Source: Acidimicrobiaceae bacterium
GTDB taxonomy: Bacteria; Actinomycetota; Acidimicrobiia; Acidimicrobiales; Aldehydirespiratoraceae
Reading direction: 5' to 3'
DNA: 44,291 nt
NCBI GenBank assembly: GCA_028819005.1
Contig: JAPPMP010000007.1
Location: 1-44,291 of the forward strand
The notes under the pieces: model-generated
The model's database searches: none
Seen by the model: only the letters and a program-made list of their open reading frames with translations
What the model was told of the DNA's origin: nothing
Made by a program: the position numbers and the translations under genes
Part shown: positions 1 to 11,236 of the stretch, one piece after another
How the letters are laid out: each line of letters begins with the position of its first letter
Numbering within the stretch: position 1 is the first letter of the stretch

Positions 1-1480
1 CGGTGAGCGAGGCCAACGCGATGGCGGGCGCCTGGGCCAACAAGGCCGTGAGCAGTCCGGCCACGGCGAACCTGGCCAGATCGCCGCCCGCGCCGCGCCG
101 CGCCACTCGCAGCAGGTCGCGCACTTTGACGGGCCGATCGTCGCGCAGCTTGGGGTAGAAGGCATAGGCAGTGTCGGACCAGTCCCGCACAGAACCAGCG
201 CTTACCCGCTGGGCGCGGCCGTCGGCGCCCACGGCTCGATAGCCGCGCATGCCGGGCAGCAGTGCGACGGGTTCGCTGCTGTCGCTCCGATGTCCCAAGA
301 GCGCGCCGCTGTCAGAGCTCCACCAGCGGTCTTCGGTTCTCAGGCGCACCCGCCGGACCCGCAGGCCCGACGCCCCCACCACCTCTTCCAGGGTCAGGGG
401 CGGTGCCGTGGCCGGGCGGCGAGGCTCGGTGAAGTCGATGCCGCTGTGTCGGCCGATCCTCTCCAGAGCGGCGATCAGAGCCGAACCGCTGGGAGGCGTC
501 TCGGCGTGCCGGCGCTGAGACGCAGAGATAGAGTCCAACATGGAGCGGGCGCGCTTGCGGGCCATGCGGCTATGAGCCGACCGGGCCGTTTGCGCGTTGA
601 CCTCGTCGGCCAGCCGCAGGCGGCGATTGAGCAACTCGGCGCGCATCGCCAGCCGAGCGAAGTCATCCAGCGCACCGAGCAGCATTCCGTCGCTTGCCAG
701 TCGGGCCGAGGTCGTGATGTGCAGTCCGGCGCCGTCCCGTGGTGTGGAACCCTCGAAGCCATCAGAACGCGCTCCTTCGCCCACAGTGATCCAGCTGTCG
801 GCGGTGAGCGGCATCCGGCGCAGACGGTGTTGGTCGTCGGACAAAAGCGTCTCGGTTCCGAGATAGGCGAGTGCGAAGCCCCCCACCGCAGCCGCACTGC
901 CGACCCACATCACATCGGGTCTCCTTGCCGAGAGCACGCTGCCCGGCGCCACGGGGAGCGCAGCCTCGGCGTCGCCCGGCGCCGTGGCCGCGTCGGCAGC
1001 GTTGATCAGAAAGGTGGCAGTAGGATGGTACTCGAAATCGGCGGTGACGGAGTCAGCGAAATCAGTGACCCACCAGTCGGCTTGGCGGGCCAGCTCAGAC
1101 AGCTCCCCGCGGGTTGCGCTACCCGAGCCGGGCTCTGCTGAATCCGCGGCGTCTGCGTCGCGAGCCTGCTCGCCCAGGAGGGTCGCGTCGATCCGCAGCA
1201 GCCGGGTGTCGGGAAGCCCTTTGGCCACGAGCATCATCGGGCCGTCGAGCAGCGGAGTGCCGAACACCAGCCGACCCTCCTCAGCGCGCAGCAGGTGCTT
1301 GGCGGCCGCCGCGGCCTCGCCGTTCTCCTGCTCGTAGCAGAACACGTCGAGCGCGCCCTGTTGCACGAACCAAGCTGCCGCCTCGCCGTCGATCCGGATC
1401 GGGGCATTGGCCGCCGATGCGGCCGGCGTCCCCACCCGGGCTGCGAACGCGGCCAAACCAGGTGACGGCGAGCGACTCAT
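1..1480 (-). CDS. NHLM-family bacteriocin/RiPP exporter, second ABC subunit (permease/ATPase), 3' truncated by window
   Basis: An uninterrupted minus-strand frame begins with ATG at 1480 and runs off the left edge (493 codons visible). The start overlaps the stop of the upstream C39-ABC gene in an ATGA arrangement, which points to translational coupling. The visible part holds the N-terminal regulatory, cyclic-nucleotide-binding-like region of this family (VDV/FCYEQE, then GRLVFGTPLL), a long charged helical segment and, at the edge, the first hydrophobic membrane stretch (AVAGLLTALLAQAPAIALA). The membrane and nucleotide-binding domains lie outside the window. In known NHLM/NHLP leader-peptide export systems this subunit accompanies a peptidase-ABC and an HlyD adaptor in exactly this order. 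Family assignment rests on N-terminal similarity plus operon context; the transported peptide is unknown. Confidence 0.8.
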   Translation of the reverse strand, partial: MSRSPSPGLAAFAARVGTPAASAANAPIRIDGEAAAWFVQQGALDVFCYEQENGEAAAAAKHLLRAEEGRLVFGTPLLDGPMMLVAKGLPDTRLLRIDATLLGEQARDADAADSAEPGSGSATRGELSELARQADWWVTDFADSVTADFEYHPTATFLINAADAATAPGDAEAALPVAPGSVLSARRPDVMWVGSAAAVGGFALAYLGTETLLSDDQHRLRRMPLTADSWITVGEGARSDGFEGSTPRDGAGLHITTSARLASDGMLLGALDDFARLAMRAELLNRRLRLADEVNAQTARSAHSRMARKRARSMLDSISASQRRHAETPPSGSALIAALERIGRHSGIDFTEPRRPATAPPLTLEEVVGASGLRVRRVRLRTEDRWWSSDSGALLGHRSDSSEPVALLPGMRGYRAVGADGRAQRVSAGSVRDWSDTAYAFYPKLRDDRPVKVRDLLRVARRGAGGDLARFAVAGLLTALLAQAPAIALASLT

Positions 1481-3678
1481 TGCTCGGCCACCAGCGAGAA
1501 GTAGAGGCCTTCGCGGTCGGCGACCAGCTCGTCGTGGGTCCCCCGCTGAACGGAACGGCCTCGTTGAAGGACCACGATCTCGTCGCAGTCGCGGATCGTG
1601 GCGAGCCGGTGAGCGGCGATGATGCAGGTCATGCCCCGCCGCCGCAGGGCGTCGTCGATCTCGTGCTCGACAACCACGTCGAGCGTGCTGGTGGCCTCGT
1701 CGGCCAGCAGCACCGAGGGGTTCAGCGCCAGCGCCCGGGCGATCTCAAGCCGTTGGCGCTGCCCGCCGCTGAAGTTCTTGCCCCCCTCGGCCACCATCGC
1801 GTCGAAGCCCCCGGCACGGTCCATGATCACGTCGTGGATGCGCGCATCGCGCGCCGCCGCCATGAGCTGCTCGTCGGCGATGGCCGTGTTCCACATGGCG
1901 AGGTTGTCTCGCACCGACGCGGCGAACAGGTGGATCTGCTGGTCCACCGACGCCACCGAGGTGGCGAGCACTTCGCGGGGGATCGTGCTGCGGGGCGCGC
2001 CGTCGAAGAGGATCTCGCCGCTGTCGGGCTGAAACTGCCCGCCGATGAGGCGCAGCAGCGTGGACTTGCCCGAGCCGGTAGGGCCGACGAGGGCCACCCG
2101 CTGGCCGGGCTCGATGGTGAGGCTCAGCTTGTCGATCAGCGGAGGGCGCTGCGGGTCGAAGCCGAAGGTGACCTCTCGCAGCTCAACCTTTCCGGCCAGG
2201 CGCAGCCGGCCCGCGAAAGTGGCCACCGGGCGGCTGCGGCCATTGGAGGGCTCGGCCTCGTCGCCGGGCGCCGAGGGGTCCTCAGGCGCGTCGAGCACGT
2301 CTTGCACGCGCTGAAGGTCGGCGTCGAGCATCATGAAGGCGTCGGCGAACAGCACGAAGCGCCCAATCGGCGCCATGAACGCCGCGGCCAGGGTGTAGAA
2401 GGCGATGAGCGACCCGGCACTGAGATCGCCGGTCGCCACCTGCCACCCGCCGATGCCCAGCACGATGATCGCTCCGGCCATCGAGAACAGCCTCGGCATC
2501 GCGCCGATCACGTAGCCCAGCTCGGCGAACCGCTGGCGGGCGGTCAGCTCGCGTGCCTGCTGGCCGCTCCAGCGCACGAAGAAGTCGCCCTCCGATGCCG
2601 TCGCCCGGATCGTCTCCATGTCGCGCAGCCCGGCCGCCTCTATGCCTCCCATGATGGCCTGCTCGTGGCGGAGCTGACGCTCGGTGTCGGTTCGCCGCCG
2701 GCTGAGCGCCCACGTGAGCCCCACGTTGGCCAGCGCCACGGCGCTGACGAGCGCGGCGAGCACCGGGTCGAATGCGAACATCACCGCCACGAGCACCAGG
2801 CTTGAGATCAACTCGATGGCGATCCACGCCGCCCCGGTGGCCGCACCCACGGCGACGGCGTCCACCAGATGCACCCGCGCCGTGAGATCACCGGCGAAGC
2901 GATGGTCGAAGTACTGCGGCGGCAGGCGGAACAGCCGGCCCAAAAAGCCCTCCGCCCCGCTCACCGCCAGCCCAACGGCCAGCTTGCGGAGCATGTACTG
3001 CTGAAGCCACACCAGCACATACATCAGGCCGCCCGCCGCGACCAGAGCCCAGCTCAGCGGTGCTCCCCACCCGGGCGCGGCACCGACCAGCACGCTGTCC
3101 ACGAACAGGCCCAAAAGGATTGGCAGTGCGGCAACAGGGACAGTGGCCAGCAGCCCGACCAGCACCGAGAACACCAGCGCGCCCCTGGCGGGCGCGAGCC
3201 ACGGCCACAGCTTGCGCACCAGCCCCGGGGGCCGACCGCTGGCAGGGAAATCGCCTTCCGGCTCGACCTTGAGCACGATGCCGGTGAAGGCCCGGTCGAC
3301 CGTTTCGGGGCTCACGCTGTGGCGGCCGTTAGCGGGATCGTTCAGGTAGTACCGGCCATTGCGAACGCCTTCGAGCACCACGAAGTGGTTGAACTCCCAG
3401 AACAGGATGGCCGGGGTCTCCAGGTCCGCCAAGCCGCCGGTGTCCATGCTCCATCCCGTGAGCTTCAACCCGTAGCCTCGCCCGGCGGCCACGAGGTCGG
3501 CTGCGCTCGATCCGTCGCGGGTGACCCGGCATGCGGCGCGCAGATGCTCGATGGGGACGCCGCGCCCATAATGGGCGAGAACTATTCCCAAGCAGGCCGC
3601 GCCGCACTCGGTGGCGTGCATCTGGGGGATGACCGGCGTGGAGCGAACGCGCCGAGGAGCAAGAGCAGTGCGTGCCAT
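1477..3678 (-). CDS. NHLM-type peptidase-containing ABC transporter (C39 peptidase, permease, ATPase)
   Basis: A 733-residue exporter expected to cut the leader of a ribosomal peptide and export the product through the inner membrane. Residues 14-140 form a C39 papain-like protease: QMHATECGAAC with probable catalytic Cys25, NHFVVL carrying the His and NDPANG carrying the Asp. A six-helix ABC membrane domain follows (roughly 165-445), then an ATPase with Walker A GPTGSGKST, signature FSGGQRQR and Walker B VLLADEATS. Length fits the family. It lies 10 nt downstream of the HlyD-like gene and overlaps the next transporter gene by 4 nt, so all three are probably one transcript. All catalytic motifs look intact. 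The substrate is not encoded upstream within the window. Confidence 0.93.
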   Translation of the reverse strand: MARTALAPRRVRSTPVIPQMHATECGAACLGIVLAHYGRGVPIEHLRAACRVTRDGSSAADLVAAGRGYGLKLTGWSMDTGGLADLETPAILFWEFNHFVVLEGVRNGRYYLNDPANGRHSVSPETVDRAFTGIVLKVEPEGDFPASGRPPGLVRKLWPWLAPARGALVFSVLVGLLATVPVAALPILLGLFVDSVLVGAAPGWGAPLSWALVAAGGLMYVLVWLQQYMLRKLAVGLAVSGAEGFLGRLFRLPPQYFDHRFAGDLTARVHLVDAVAVGAATGAAWIAIELISSLVLVAVMFAFDPVLAALVSAVALANVGLTWALSRRRTDTERQLRHEQAIMGGIEAAGLRDMETIRATASEGDFFVRWSGQQARELTARQRFAELGYVIGAMPRLFSMAGAIIVLGIGGWQVATGDLSAGSLIAFYTLAAAFMAPIGRFVLFADAFMMLDADLQRVQDVLDAPEDPSAPGDEAEPSNGRSRPVATFAGRLRLAGKVELREVTFGFDPQRPPLIDKLSLTIEPGQRVALVGPTGSGKSTLLRLIGGQFQPDSGEILFDGAPRSTIPREVLATSVASVDQQIHLFAASVRDNLAMWNTAIADEQLMAAARDARIHDVIMDRAGGFDAMVAEGGKNFSGGQRQRLEIARALALNPSVLLADEATSTLDVVVEHEIDDALRRRGMTCIIAAHRLATIRDCDEIVVLQRGRSVQRGTHDELVADREGLYFSLVAEQ

Positions 3679-3688
3679 CGGCCCTGCG

Positions 3689-4612
3689 TCAACTTCGCCC
3701 GAGGAACCGGTCGATCGGCCGGTACGAGCCTGTGACGATACGAGCCGAGCATTCGTAGGCCGATGGGGGCAGCGCAGCGGCGGCAGCGAACTCAGGGGGG
3801 GGGTCCGCCCCGAGCTTCAACTCCGCAGTGGCGCCCACGGCGGCGACGAGGCCGTCGGCGACCACCGGGGAAGACGTGCCGGCGATCGTCAAGGATACGC
3901 TGGTCTTCATGCCAGGTCGGGCGCGTGGCGATTCACCGCCCAGGCTGACGACCACGCTCGGCGGCCCCGCAGCGACATGCTGCACCTCGGCCACCACCGC
4001 TCCGGCCTCAACGGAAGCGCCGGCGAGGAGTTCAGATGTGGCCAGCAGACCGGTGGCGGGACTGGGAACCATGGTGCCGGCCTTGTCGATGCTGGCGAGG
4101 GCCTCGGCTTCGGCTTCGGCGGCGACAGTCTCGGGAGCACCGGGGTGCTGCGTCTCCAATGCAGCCGCCCGGGCCGCGGCCAACTCGGCCGCCAAGCTCA
4201 GCTCGGGCGCCGCGAGCCGGGCCAGCGGATCGCCGGCAGCCACCTCATCGGCCGGCTCGGCCAGCACTTCGACCACGACGCCCGCCCCCGGCGCCACAAC
4301 GGGGTGGCGTGCGCCGGCCGCATGCAAAGCACATGTCCCGCTCACGCCCGACTCCAGGCGTCCGACGACGCTCCAGACCAGCACGCCGATCACCATGGCC
4401 GCAAGAACTGCCAGCAGCAGCCACTCGTGGGGCAAGCTGACACGCAGCAGGCCGTCTATTGGAGCGGCGCGGCCGCGCTGCTCATAGGCCCGTCGGCGGT
4501 AGAGCACATCCGATGCATCCAGCGCGTCCGTTCCCAGATCGGGGTCTGGCCGCCCCGGATCAGGATCCGGCTCGGGCGCCGGCTGGTGGTTCTTCTGCTG
4601 TTCGTCGCCCAT
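3689..4612 (-). CDS. HlyD-like membrane-fusion adaptor of the NHLM export system
   Basis: 307 residues. A short Pro/Asp-rich cytoplasmic tail (PEPDPDPGRPDPDLG) is followed by one membrane segment near residues 62-83 (EWLLLAVLAAMVIGVLVWSV), then an extracytoplasmic region with two biotinyl/lipoyl-like halves (HPVVAPGAGVVVEVLAEPAD; GTMVPSPATGLLATSELLAG) separated by an Ala/Glu-rich helical hairpin. This is the layout of HlyD-type periplasmic adaptors, shortened as in NHLM bacteriocin systems of Gram-positive bacteria. It is the promoter-proximal gene of the three-gene export operon. Its role as a channel or assembly partner of the two ABC proteins is inferred from context. Confidence 0.8.
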   Translation of the reverse strand: MGDEQQKNHQPAPEPDPDPGRPDPDLGTDALDASDVLYRRRAYEQRGRAAPIDGLLRVSLPHEWLLLAVLAAMVIGVLVWSVVGRLESGVSGTCALHAAGARHPVVAPGAGVVVEVLAEPADEVAAGDPLARLAAPELSLAAELAAARAAALETQHPGAPETVAAEAEAEALASIDKAGTMVPSPATGLLATSELLAGASVEAGAVVAEVQHVAAGPPSVVVSLGGESPRARPGMKTSVSLTIAGTSSPVVADGLVAAVGATAELKLGADPPPEFAAAAALPPSAYECSARIVTGSYRPIDRFLGRS

Positions 4613-4912
4613 TCGAGGTCAGCCTAAATCCTAATCGTGGACAATTGGCGTTTCATGCCGGTGAGGGCAATCCGGTTCATCAATCGAGCCGGCAGAAGAT
4701 CGCGGCCCTTGCCCGTCGGTTCCAACACCCAACCCGATTTGCGGCTGCGAACAACCCGAAACAAGACGACCTGAAAGCCGACGCCGAAGAATGCTGAGCT
4801 GTATCCGCGACCCGGGCGAGCCCCTTTCGCGATCGGGGGGTGGATCAGCCAATAACGGAATGGCCACCATGGTTCGCGTGTCAAAACAAAAAACCAACCC
4901 CAAGATAGAAAG
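4613..4912. other. Intergenic region between the export operon and mutA
   Basis: About 300 nt between two divergent units. On the minus strand a TTGACA hexamer near 4876 could serve the export operon, but no good -10 follows at the right distance. Small open frames exist on both strands; none has a ribosome-binding site plus a leader-like composition, so no RiPP precursor gene is called. The stretch just before mutA is A-rich and contains AAGATAGAAAG before the ATG. Confidence 0.4.
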
Positions 4913-6727
4913 ATGACCCGACCGGAATTCGACTCGAGATCTTCCGAGACTGAGCTTTCGGATTGGACCGACGCAGTCGCGAAAGTGCTGCGCGGCCGGT
5001 CATTCGAAGAGGTCCTTGTCTCGACGACGCTCGACGAGCTCGACATCCTCCCGCTCTACACGGCGTCAGGCTCAGCGCAGCCTCAGAAGTTTGTTCCTGT
5101 CGACGCTCAGCGACTCGAGCGTGGTTGGAATGTGCGTCAGCAATTCGACGCCGGAGACCCTGACGCCTGCAACCGCACGGTTCTGGAAGAACTCGAACGC
5201 GGCGTCACCTCTGTTGAGTTGATACCCCCGGCCCCGAACTGGACCCTTGATGCGATGCAGAGGGCGGCTGAGGGGATTCTGTTCGACTTGGCCGAAGTGG
5301 TTCTGGCCCCGCACGCTGATATCAACGCAGCGCGTGCGCTGGTTGCGGTGATCCAACAGCAGGGCACGCCGGCCTCCACGGCCAGCTGGCTGGGGCTGGA
5401 TCCCATCGGCGAGGTGGTTCGCGGCGGTTTCGCCAACGCAGACGATGTGGTCGATGTGGCCGCTTCGCTGGCGCCGTCGCTGCGGTCGGGCCGGACTTTG
5501 AGCGTCGACTCGACCCGCTACGCGGAGGCCGGCGCCAGCGAGGCTTGTGAGCTTGCCTGCAGCATCGCTACCGGGGTCGCGTATCTCCGCCTGCTTGAGT
5601 CCCACGGCGTTGAGCCCTTGCTGGGCGCGAACACCATCGGTTTCAGGCTGAGCATCGGCGCCGACCAGTTCGTCACCATGGCCAAACTGCGTGCCGCGAG
5701 ACGGCTCTGGGCGCGGGTGCTGGAAGCGTCGGGCGTCGACCCCGCCGCCGCGCCCCAGCTCCAGCAGGCTGTCACCAGTAGGGCGATTTACAGCTGTCGC
5801 GACCCGTGGGTCAACATGTTGCGGGCCACGACGGCAGCCTTTGCTGCTGGCGTCGGAGGTGCTGATGCAATCACCGTTCTGCGCTTCAACGAGGCGTTCG
5901 GCCCAGCCGACGAATTTTCTCGGCGGGTTGCCCGCAACACACAGACGATACTGATCGAAGAGTCGCACCTCGCGCGGGTGGTGGATCCCGCCTCGGGCGC
6001 GTGGTTCGTCGAGTCTTTGACCGAGCGGCTCGCAACTCGGGCCTGGAATGAGTTTGTGGAAGTCGAGGCCGCAGGTGGAATCGAAGCTGCCATTGCCGAC
6101 GGTTCAGTGCGTGCTGCCGTCGACCGTTCTTGGCAGCAGCGATTGGAAGCGCTCCACACTCGCCGTGAGGTCGTCACCGGAGTCTCGGAGTTTCCGGATC
6201 CGGCAGGTCAAGAACAGTCCGGACAACCACTCACGGCTCTTGGGGAATCCGAAGGAACGGGGTTTCCGCTGCGTCGGTTGGCGGAACCGTTCGAGGCTCT
6301 GAGGGACGCGGCAGACCGCCATCTGTTGCTCACCGGTGAGCGTCCCCTGGTACACATTGCCGCGCTCGGGGATCTGGCGACCCACACAAATCGAAGCACT
6401 TGGGCGTCCAACCTCCTAGCGGTTGCGGGCGTGGCTTCGTCGGGAGCAGCCGAGCACGGTTCGCAGTCACCGCTGGAAGCCGAAGCTCGCTTCAGCGAAT
6501 CCGGTGCGTCGGTAGCGGTGATCTGCTCCTCGGATCCCGTGTACGCGCAACGAGCGGCCGGCGCCGCGCTGGCGTTGCGAGAAGCGGGGGCGGCGCGAGT
6601 GATCCTCGCGGGTCAGCCGGGTGACCTTCGCGGCGAGCTGGAAGCCGCCGGCGTCGACGAGTTCTGGTATCAGGGCATGGATGTGATCGAAGCCCTGACC
6701 CGCCTTCACGCTGATCTCGGCGTCTAG
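4913..6727 (+). CDS. mutA: Methylmalonyl-CoA mutase small (beta) subunit
   Basis: 604 residues, non-catalytic partner of MutB in the B12-dependent interconversion of succinyl-CoA and (R)-methylmalonyl-CoA. Family hallmarks: [20 protein letters not shown] near the N terminus, the TIM-barrel region with [13 protein letters not shown], and the [20 protein letters not shown] segment that parallels MutB. The C-terminal flavodoxin-like domain lacks the DxHxxG cobalamin ligand motif, as expected for the small subunit. The ATG at 4913 is preceded by a purine-rich AGATAGAAAG. mutB follows 173 nt downstream in the same direction, and meaB is further along, so the cluster is a methylmalonyl-CoA module. 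Confidence 0.95.
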   Translation: MTRPEFDSRSSETELSDWTDAVAKVLRGRSFEEVLVSTTLDELDILPLYTASGSAQPQKFVPVDAQRLERGWNVRQQFDAGDPDACNRTVLEELERGVTSVELIPPAPNWTLDAMQRAAEGILFDLAEVVLAPHADINAARALVAVIQQQGTPASTASWLGLDPIGEVVRGGFANADDVVDVAASLAPSLRSGRTLSVDSTRYAEAGASEACELACSIATGVAYLRLLESHGVEPLLGANTIGFRLSIGADQFVTMAKLRAARRLWARVLEASGVDPAAAPQLQQAVTSRAIYSCRDPWVNMLRATTAAFAAGVGGADAITVLRFNEAFGPADEFSRRVARNTQTILIEESHLARVVDPASGAWFVESLTERLATRAWNEFVEVEAAGGIEAAIADGSVRAAVDRSWQQRLEALHTRREVVTGVSEFPDPAGQEQSGQPLTALGESEGTGFPLRRLAEPFEALRDAADRHLLLTGERPLVHIAALGDLATHTNRSTWASNLLAVAGVASSGAAEHGSQSPLEAEARFSESGASVAVICSSDPVYAQRAAGAALALREAGAARVILAGQPGDLRGELEAAGVDEFWYQGMDVIEALTRLHADLGV

Positions 6728-6740
6728 TCCGCTTCTGCTA

Positions 6741-6884
6741 CATCGTTGGGAGCGTCGATGTTGATCGCTGCGACGGGACCCGCATCCGGATCATCGCCGT
6801 TGCGTGCGGCTGCATCGTTGGGGGCGTCGATGTTGATCGTCGCGACCGGACCCGCATCCGGATCATCGCCGTTGCGTGCGGCTA
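6741..6884. repeat. 72-bp tandem duplication in the mutA-mutB gap
   Basis: Two adjacent copies (6741-6812 and 6813-6884) of a 72-bp unit beginning CATCGTTGG, differing at only a handful of positions. The unit is 24 codons long and is open on the minus strand through both copies, but that minus-strand frame starts inside mutB and has no convincing start, so it is treated as non-coding. The second copy ends 4 nt before the TACGGT hexamer that is the likely mutB -10 box. Confidence 0.85.
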
Positions 6885-6900
6885 CCGATACGGTGAAGCG

Positions 6901-9045
<2,145 letters not shown>

Positions 9046-9063
<18 letters not shown>

Positions 9064-9099
9064 TTTTTGTATTGCACTTGATTTTTGTATTGCACTTGA
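9046..9099 (+). repeat. Three 18-bp tandem copies spanning the mutB stop codon
   Basis: Units at 9046-9063, 9064-9081 and 9082-9099. The first is the last six mutB codons including TGA (LLYRT-stop); the next two are identical to each other and, read in the same frame, encode FLYCT-stop. The duplications keep codon phase, so readthrough would meet two further TGA codons. Confidence 0.9.
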
Positions 9100-9163
9100 T
9101 GCTGTGCAGGCCTAGAGTGAGGTCATGTTCACACCGCCGTTCGATCGACGCTCCGAAGCACCA

Positions 9164-9183
9164 TCTCTCTCTCTCTCTCTCTC
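9164..9183 (+). repeat. (TC)10 dinucleotide run upstream of a secreted-protein gene
   Basis: Ten uninterrupted TC units end 5 nt before the ATG at 9189. Slippage by 2 nt would change the spacing to, or the frame of, upstream start codons relative to the downstream gene. With one extra unit the ATG at 9125 would be in frame with it. Confidence 0.9.
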
Positions 9184-9188
9184 GCATC

Positions 9189-9830
9189 ATGAGGCTGCTG
9201 AGACCGGGGTTCTGGCTCGCCGCGGCCGCGGTGCTCGCAGTATCGCTGGTAGCCGTGGCGCCTGCCGCGCACGCACAGACCGACTGCTCTGAAGCCGACA
9301 AGGCCGAACTCCGCCAGCAGATCACCGATCTCACCCTTCAGATACGACAGGCCTCGAGCTCGACACGGCAGGTCTCCATCACTGACCTGGAAAACCAGCG
9401 CTACGCAGCCCAAGCCCGCCTGGCGGCCTGCGGCGGCCACGACCGACTGCCCGTGGTCTTCCGATCCGCCTGGACCTACCAAAATAACCCGGCTGAGTAC
9501 AGCTTTGCGTCCGTCGCCAGCGTCAGCGGCGTAGGCGACAGCTTCGACGCCGCCTACGACCGCGCGGTGGAACAAGCCCTCGAAGCCGCTCACGCCTCCA
9601 CCACACCCAACGGCGTCTACAACGACTACGTCTCCGGGTTCCGAGTCACCCAGCAGCAGGTCCAAAACCGCGACGACACGACGAGCTCGCATTGCGCCAT
9701 CGTCATTGAGCGCGTCCGCTACACGAACCATCGGGTTATCCCAGACCAAGTTGTCGAAGCACGCTACTCAATCACCGAAGTCGAGCCTGGGCTGTTCCGC
9801 GTCGTGTACACCGACGTCGGCCACTGCTGA
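9189..9830 (+). CDS. Secreted protein of unknown function
   Basis: 213 residues from ATG 9189. This start is chosen because it gives a clean signal peptide: basic MRLLRPG, hydrophobic FWLAAAAVLAVSLVAVAP, then AAHAQ with likely cleavage after AHA. The same frame is open upstream to 9060, but that part reads through the mutB stop repeats and the TC run and looks non-coding. The mature protein has a short coiled-coil-like segment (KAELRQQITDLTLQIRQ) and four Cys residues (TDCSE, AACGG, SSHCA and the terminal GHC) that could form disulfides. The rest is a mixed region ending in ARYSITEVEPGLFRVVYTD. I recognise no family. It sits between mutB and meaB without obvious link to B12 chemistry. Confidence 0.7.
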   Translation: MRLLRPGFWLAAAAVLAVSLVAVAPAAHAQTDCSEADKAELRQQITDLTLQIRQASSSTRQVSITDLENQRYAAQARLAACGGHDRLPVVFRSAWTYQNNPAEYSFASVASVSGVGDSFDAAYDRAVEQALEAAHASTTPNGVYNDYVSGFRVTQQQVQNRDDTTSSHCAIVIERVRYTNHRVIPDQVVEARYSITEVEPGLFRVVYTDVGHC

Positions 9831-9995
9831 ACCGCGAACGCAGGAATCTGCCGCTTGCCCCGTCCCGGGGCCAGGCTAGACAAAGATGCGGGCACCTTGG
9901 GTCCACACAGACGCTCTCAGCGCTCACGGATTGCGTTTTCGCTGGACCTACAGCCCGCAGAGATCGACACCGCCGGGGAGCACGCCAGCCGATCC

Positions 9996-10024
9996 CCGCG
10001 GTCGAGCACGGTCGAGCACCGCGG
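9996..10024. repeat. Inverted/direct repeat in the gap before meaB
   Basis: CCGCGGT (9996-10002) pairs with ACCGCGG (10018-10024) around a 15-nt loop, and GGTCGAG recurs three times across 10000-10028. There is no T-run, so an intrinsic terminator is not clear. It lies in the roughly 270-nt gap after the secreted-protein gene, where no gene is supported. Confidence 0.45.
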
Positions 10025-10100
10025 TCGAGATGGGGCGCGCCGGTCGATCTGGAGCGCCTAGGTCTCGTTCGGGACAGACAAAACGGTAACGTCGGCAGTG

Positions 10101-11093
10101 ATGTCAAGCGCAATCCCAAACGACGAAAGCGCGAGCGACAGCGATCTCGCTGCCGCGGTGCTCGCCGGTGACCGCAGTGCCGTCGGGCGCGCCATCACGC
10201 TAGTCGAATCGACCAAACCGGAGCATCGGCACAGAGCCGCCGCGCTGGTCGAGGTGCTGCTGCCCCATACCGGCGACGTCGAGCGGATAGGGATCACCGG
10301 CGTCCCCGGCGTCGGGAAGTCGACGTTCATCGAATCTCTCGGCCTCAGACTCACCGAGGCCGACCACCGTGTCGCGGTGGTGGCGGTCGATCCTTCCAGT
10401 TCGCGCAGCGGCGGTTCGATCCTCGCCGACAAGACGCGGATGACGAAGCTGTCCGTCGACGACAGGGCTTTCGTGAGACCGACGCCATCGGCGGGCACTC
10501 TCGGGGGTGTGGCGCGTGCAACCCGCGAGTCCATGCTGGTGCTCGAGGCAGCCGGCTACGACGTCATCATCGTTGAGACCGTCGGGGTCGGCCAGTCAGA
10601 GACGCTGGTCCATTCCCTGGTCGACGTCTTCTTGGTGCTGATGCTGGCGGGGGCGGGCGATGAAATGCAAGGCATCAAGAAGGGCGTGTTGGAGTTGGCC
10701 GATCTCGTGGCCGTAAACAAAGCCGACGGCGACAATTTGCAACGGGCTGAACTCGCCGCGGGCGACTATCGCCGAGCGCTGCATCTGCTGGCGCCCCAGA
10801 GCCCGAGTTGGAGCACGCCAGTCGTTACTTGTTCTGCACTCACCGGCGAAGGTCTCGACGAGCTTTGGGCTCTGGTGCAGAAGCATCGCCGCGCCCTTGA
10901 AGAAACCGGTGAACGACACGAACGCCGAAGAGAACAGCAGCTCGACTGGATGCGCAACATGGTGCGCGAGCGGCTGCTGGACAACCTCAGCGCAGACGCC
11001 GCGTTCGCTGCCCGCAACGCTGAACTGGAGGCCGCGGTGGCAGCTGGGAAGCTCAGCCCGAGCGTTGCCGTCGACCGACTGCTCGAAAGCTGA
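10101..11093 (+). CDS. meaB: Methylmalonyl-CoA mutase-associated G-protein chaperone MeaB
   Basis: About 330 residues. MeaB couples GTP hydrolysis to loading and protection of adenosylcobalamin on MutAB. Motifs: P-loop GVPGVGKST, VDPSSSRSGGSILADK (the metal/switch region), ETVGVGQSE, and NKAD for guanine specificity. The C-terminal helical dimerisation arm is visible as REQQLDWMRNMVRERLLDNL. A GTG at 10098 could also serve as start; TAACGT at 10087-10092 lies 5 nt before the GTG and 8 nt before the ATG, so a leaderless transcript is plausible. Position 1 kb after mutB fits the function. Confidence 0.96.
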   Translation: MSSAIPNDESASDSDLAAAVLAGDRSAVGRAITLVESTKPEHRHRAAALVEVLLPHTGDVERIGITGVPGVGKSTFIESLGLRLTEADHRVAVVAVDPSSSRSGGSILADKTRMTKLSVDDRAFVRPTPSAGTLGGVARATRESMLVLEAAGYDVIIVETVGVGQSETLVHSLVDVFLVLMLAGAGDEMQGIKKGVLELADLVAVNKADGDNLQRAELAAGDYRRALHLLAPQSPSWSTPVVTCSALTGEGLDELWALVQKHRRALEETGERHERRREQQLDWMRNMVRERLLDNLSADAAFAARNAELEAAVAAGKLSPSVAVDRLLES

Positions 11094-11236
11094 ACAGACT
11101 CACAAGACTGGACTCGCCCTTGCGGTTGGGCCGGTGTTGTCGTTTTGCACTGCTGCACGGCATATTGAACACGGGTCTTGGTTGCAGCGGCCATTCGCCA
11201 CCACATCGCAGGAACGCAGGAACGAGGAGAACACCC

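Noticed and set aside
4624..5046. Minus-strand 140-residue frame overlapping the mutA start, as a possible RiPP precursor
   Set aside because: It begins inside mutA, has no ribosome-binding site and no leader-like or core-like composition.
9886..10089. Small plus-strand frame before meaB
   Set aside because: Weak start context and Pro/Arg/Ser-rich out-of-frame-like composition; no supporting feature.
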